Assembly (NCBI GenBank): GCA_050953825.1
Contig: JBMNNF010000010.1
Coordinates: 62,001 to 126,000, forward strand
Length of the DNA: 64,000 nt
From: DUQW01 sp050953825
GTDB lineage: Bacteria > Bacillota_I > Bacilli_A > Acholeplasmatales > Acholeplasmataceae
Reading direction: 5' to 3'
In this document: piece by piece, positions 62,071 to 64,000 of the stretch
Position numbering within the stretch: the stretch's first letter is position 1
Layout: each line of letters begins with the position of its first letter
Made by a program: the position numbers and the translations under genes
Notes under the pieces: generated by a model
Told to the model about the DNA's origin: nothing
The model's input: only the letters and a program-made list of their open reading frames with translations
Database searches by the model: none

Positions 62071-63867
62071 ATGGTGTTTCGTAGTCAAGTAGTAGTTTGT
62101 GGGGATACTGGATGTGTTTCTGGCAAGAGTCCACAAATTAAAGATGAATTTGTAAGAGTATTAAAAGAATATAATTTAGAAAACGAAGTCTTTGTTTATA
62201 TGGCAGGGTGCTTTGGCTTTTGCGAACAAGGACCACTAGTAATTATTCATCCTGATGAAGTTTTATATGCGAAATTAAAACCTGAAGACGTCAGAAAAAT
62301 TGTTGAAGAACATTTATTAAAAGGGAAACCAGTTAAAAGATTACAATATAAAGAACGTGATCCGGAAACTAATAAACAAGTTCAAAAGAAAGTTCAAGAA
62401 GTTTCATTTTATGCTGGTCAAAAGAAATTTGCGCTAAGAAATGTCGGAATTATTAATCCTGATGATATTGATGAATATATTGGTCGAGATGGTTATTTTG
62501 CATTAGAGAAAGCTCTCAACCACATGACTCCAGACCAAGTTATTGAAGAAGTTTTAGCTTCTGGACTTCGTGGTCGTGGCGGTGGTGGATTCCCTACGGG
62601 TTTAAAATGGAAATTTACTGCTCAAAATAAAGGTGGACAAAGTTATGTCATTTGTAACGCTGATGAGGGTGACCCAGGTGCCTTTATGGATCGCGCCGTT
62701 TTAGAAGGAGATCCACATTCAGTGATTGAAGCGATGACTATCACCGGCTATGCCGTTGGTAGTAATCAAGGATATATTTATGTAAGAGCTGAATATCCAT
62801 CAGCGACAGCGAGAATGCAAAGAGCGATTAATAAAGCTTATGAATATGGATTATTAGGGAAAAACATTTTAAATTCTGGTTTTGATTTTGATCTGGAAAT
62901 TAGATTAGGCGCAGGAGCGTTCGTTTGTGGTGAAGAAACGGCATTAATTCGTTCAATTGAAGGAAACCGCGGCATGCCAACAATTAAACCACCTTATCCA
63001 GCTAACGAAGGCTTATGGGATCGACCAACAGTTATTAATAACGTTGAGACATACGCTAATATTCCGTTAATTTTGAATAAAGGAGCTAAATGGTTTTCAG
63101 CAATTGGTACTGAAAAATCTAAAGGAACTAAAGTTTTCGCTTTAGGCGGAAAAATTAATAATACTGGACTAATTGAAGTTCCAATGGGAACGACAGTTAG
63201 ACAAATTATTTATGATATTGGTGGTGGCATCCCTAATGGTAAAAAGTTTAAAGCGGTTCAAACTGGTGGTCCATCAGGTGGCTGTTTAACCGAAAAAGAT
63301 TTAGATACTCCAATTGATTATGATAATTTAATCGCTAAAGGGTCAATGATGGGCTCAGGTGGAATGATCGTCATGGATGAAGATAACTGTATGGTTGACG
63401 TTGCTAAATTCTTTATGGAATTCATCGTTGATGAATCTTGTGGTAAGTGTACTCCTTGTCGTGAAGGAACTAGAAGATTGTATGAGTTAGTTGATGATAT
63501 TACTAAAGGTAAGGGGACAATGGCAACTCTAGATGAATTACGCAGACTCTCACAAACCATTAAAGATACTTCTTTATGTGGTCTTGGTCAAACGGCACCA
63601 AATCCAGTTTTATCAACTCTGAATAATTTTTATGATGAATATGTCGCTCACGTAGTTGATAAAAAATGTCCAGCTGGAGTTTGTACCGAATTAACTGAAT
63701 TAATGATTACTGATAAGTGTATTGGTTGTGGTAGATGTACTGACCACTGCCCAGTTAATGCTATTTCTGGTAATTTAAGAGAAAAACATGTCATTGATAC
63801 TGAATTATGTATTCACTGTAATTTATGTATTACCATGTGTCCAGTTTATGCAATTAAGCGAGTATAG
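62071..63867 (+). CDS. hndC: NuoF-like FMN/NAD(P)H-binding subunit of hydrogenase (HndC)
   Basis: 598 residues. An N-terminal [2Fe-2S] thioredoxin-like domain (VCGDTGC, AGCFGFCEQGP) is followed by the NuoF core with GRGGGGFPTGLKW for NADH, CNADEGDPGAFMDR for FMN, and GAGAFVCGEETAL. SCGKCTPCREG plus a later Cys hold the N3-type [4Fe-4S] cluster. The C-terminal 2x[4Fe-4S] ferredoxin has CIGCGRCTDHCP and CIHCNLCITMCP. It is the site of NAD(P) reduction or oxidation, probably in an electron-bifurcating hydrogenase. One base separates it from hndB. Confidence 0.94.
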   Translation: MVFRSQVVVCGDTGCVSGKSPQIKDEFVRVLKEYNLENEVFVYMAGCFGFCEQGPLVIIHPDEVLYAKLKPEDVRKIVEEHLLKGKPVKRLQYKERDPETNKQVQKKVQEVSFYAGQKKFALRNVGIINPDDIDEYIGRDGYFALEKALNHMTPDQVIEEVLASGLRGRGGGGFPTGLKWKFTAQNKGGQSYVICNADEGDPGAFMDRAVLEGDPHSVIEAMTITGYAVGSNQGYIYVRAEYPSATARMQRAINKAYEYGLLGKNILNSGFDFDLEIRLGAGAFVCGEETALIRSIEGNRGMPTIKPPYPANEGLWDRPTVINNVETYANIPLILNKGAKWFSAIGTEKSKGTKVFALGGKINNTGLIEVPMGTTVRQIIYDIGGGIPNGKKFKAVQTGGPSGGCLTEKDLDTPIDYDNLIAKGSMMGSGGMIVMDEDNCMVDVAKFFMEFIVDESCGKCTPCREGTRRLYELVDDITKGKGTMATLDELRRLSQTIKDTSLCGLGQTAPNPVLSTLNNFYDEYVAHVVDKKCPAGVCTELTELMITDKCIGCGRCTDHCPVNAISGNLREKHVIDTELCIHCNLCITMCPVYAIKRV

Positions 63868-63881
63868 CGAGGTGTTAATTT

Positions 63882-64000
63882 ATGGATAAATTAGTAAAAG
63901 TAACGATTGATAATAAAGAAGTAATGGTTCCTTCTCACTATACGGTTATGCAAGCGGCAGATTCTATTGGAATTAGTATTCCAAGGTTATGTTTCTTAGA
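63882..64000 (+). CDS. hndD: Start of the [FeFe]-hydrogenase catalytic subunit (HndD-like), cut by the window end
   Basis: Thirty-nine codons are visible from ATG 63882, with AGGTG upstream. VKVTIDNKEVMVPSHYTVMQ and ISIPRLCFL form the start of a plant-type [2Fe-2S] ferredoxin domain with its first Cys. This is the N-terminal domain of HndD/HydA hydrogenases and also of NuoG and some formate dehydrogenases. The hndABC order makes hydrogenase the likeliest, but the H-cluster motifs lie outside the window. Confidence 0.75.
   Translation, partial: MDKLVKVTIDNKEVMVPSHYTVMQAADSIGISIPRLCFL

Noticed and set aside
1..64000. CRISPR array, prophage or rRNA operon
   Set aside because: No regularly spaced repeats, cas genes, phage structural genes or rRNA-like sequence were seen; only one tRNA was found.

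Overview
The window is very A+T-rich and densely coded, almost all on the plus strand. TGA, TAA and TAG all act as stops (TGA ends oppC-like, mutL, cmk and gpmA) and tryptophan is TGG, so the standard bacterial code applies. The gene content fits a wall-less or reduced low-GC Firmicute lineage of the Izemoplasma/Acholeplasma type, or a close relative among the Bacilli: RNase Y-YmdB, MiaB-MutS-MutL-MiaA, EF-P, HU, Der, GpsA, many lipoproteins, a serpin, and an Hnd-type NAD(P)H-linked [FeFe]-hydrogenase operon. The lineage is an inference from content; no rRNA is present to prove it.

Region 1 (1-17.2 kb) looks like a carbohydrate scavenging locus. It has two lipoproteins (one an Opp/Dpp-type solute-binding protein), two permeases, two ATPases, a small membrane protein, a secreted double beta-helix (pectate-lyase-3/GH55-like) protein, a surface lipoprotein with Big2-type domains and an SGNH esterase domain, a cytoplasmic GH13 alpha-glucosidase, a convergent LacI-type repressor, and a xylulokinase. 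An IS4-family element sits between the repressor and the xylulokinase. Its 8-bp target duplication is visible, and its transposase appears to need a -1 frameshift at A AAA AAC.

Region 2 (17.2-29.6 kb) is a mixed set: a CDF metal transporter, an SdpI-like membrane protein, a candidate small RNA carrying an anti-Shine-Dalgarno CCUCC, gpmA-mgsA, three lipoproteins (one a serpin, one a long repeat/beta-helix protein), two RlmD/TrmA-family rRNA methyltransferases, a 58-residue HTH protein with a palindrome over its own promoter, a SUFU-domain protein, and a cupin.

Region 3 (29.6-53.5 kb) is housekeeping: rny-ymdB-miaB, a membrane-anchored protein with HeH/SAP-like repeats, mutS-mutL-miaA-aroK-aroQ, efp and a DsrE-like gene, rluB, cmk, an S1-domain protein, der, gpsA, hup, an ankyrin protein, a CPBP protease divergent from a KtrA-like RCK protein, rdgB and a YfcE-like phosphodiesterase. 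An IS3-family (IS150-like) element has landed exactly in the loop of the terminator behind the DsrE-like gene.

Region 4 (53.5-61.0 kb) holds a choline-kinase-like phosphotransferase and a very large TPR-GAF/PAS-GGDEF-EAL-like protein. Both of its signalling domains are degenerate and its reading frame is broken twice. It is followed by an overlapping HEPN-like protein, small proteins, queH, an S51-type peptidase and tRNA-Lys(CUU).

Region 5 (61.0-64.0 kb) starts the hydrogenase operon: hndA (NuoE-like), a cysteine-poor hndB, hndC (NuoF-like) and the first 39 codons of hndD. Its leader has a strong Shine-Dalgarno separated from the start codon by a perfect 18-nt palindrome. A similar layout precedes the xylulokinase gene.
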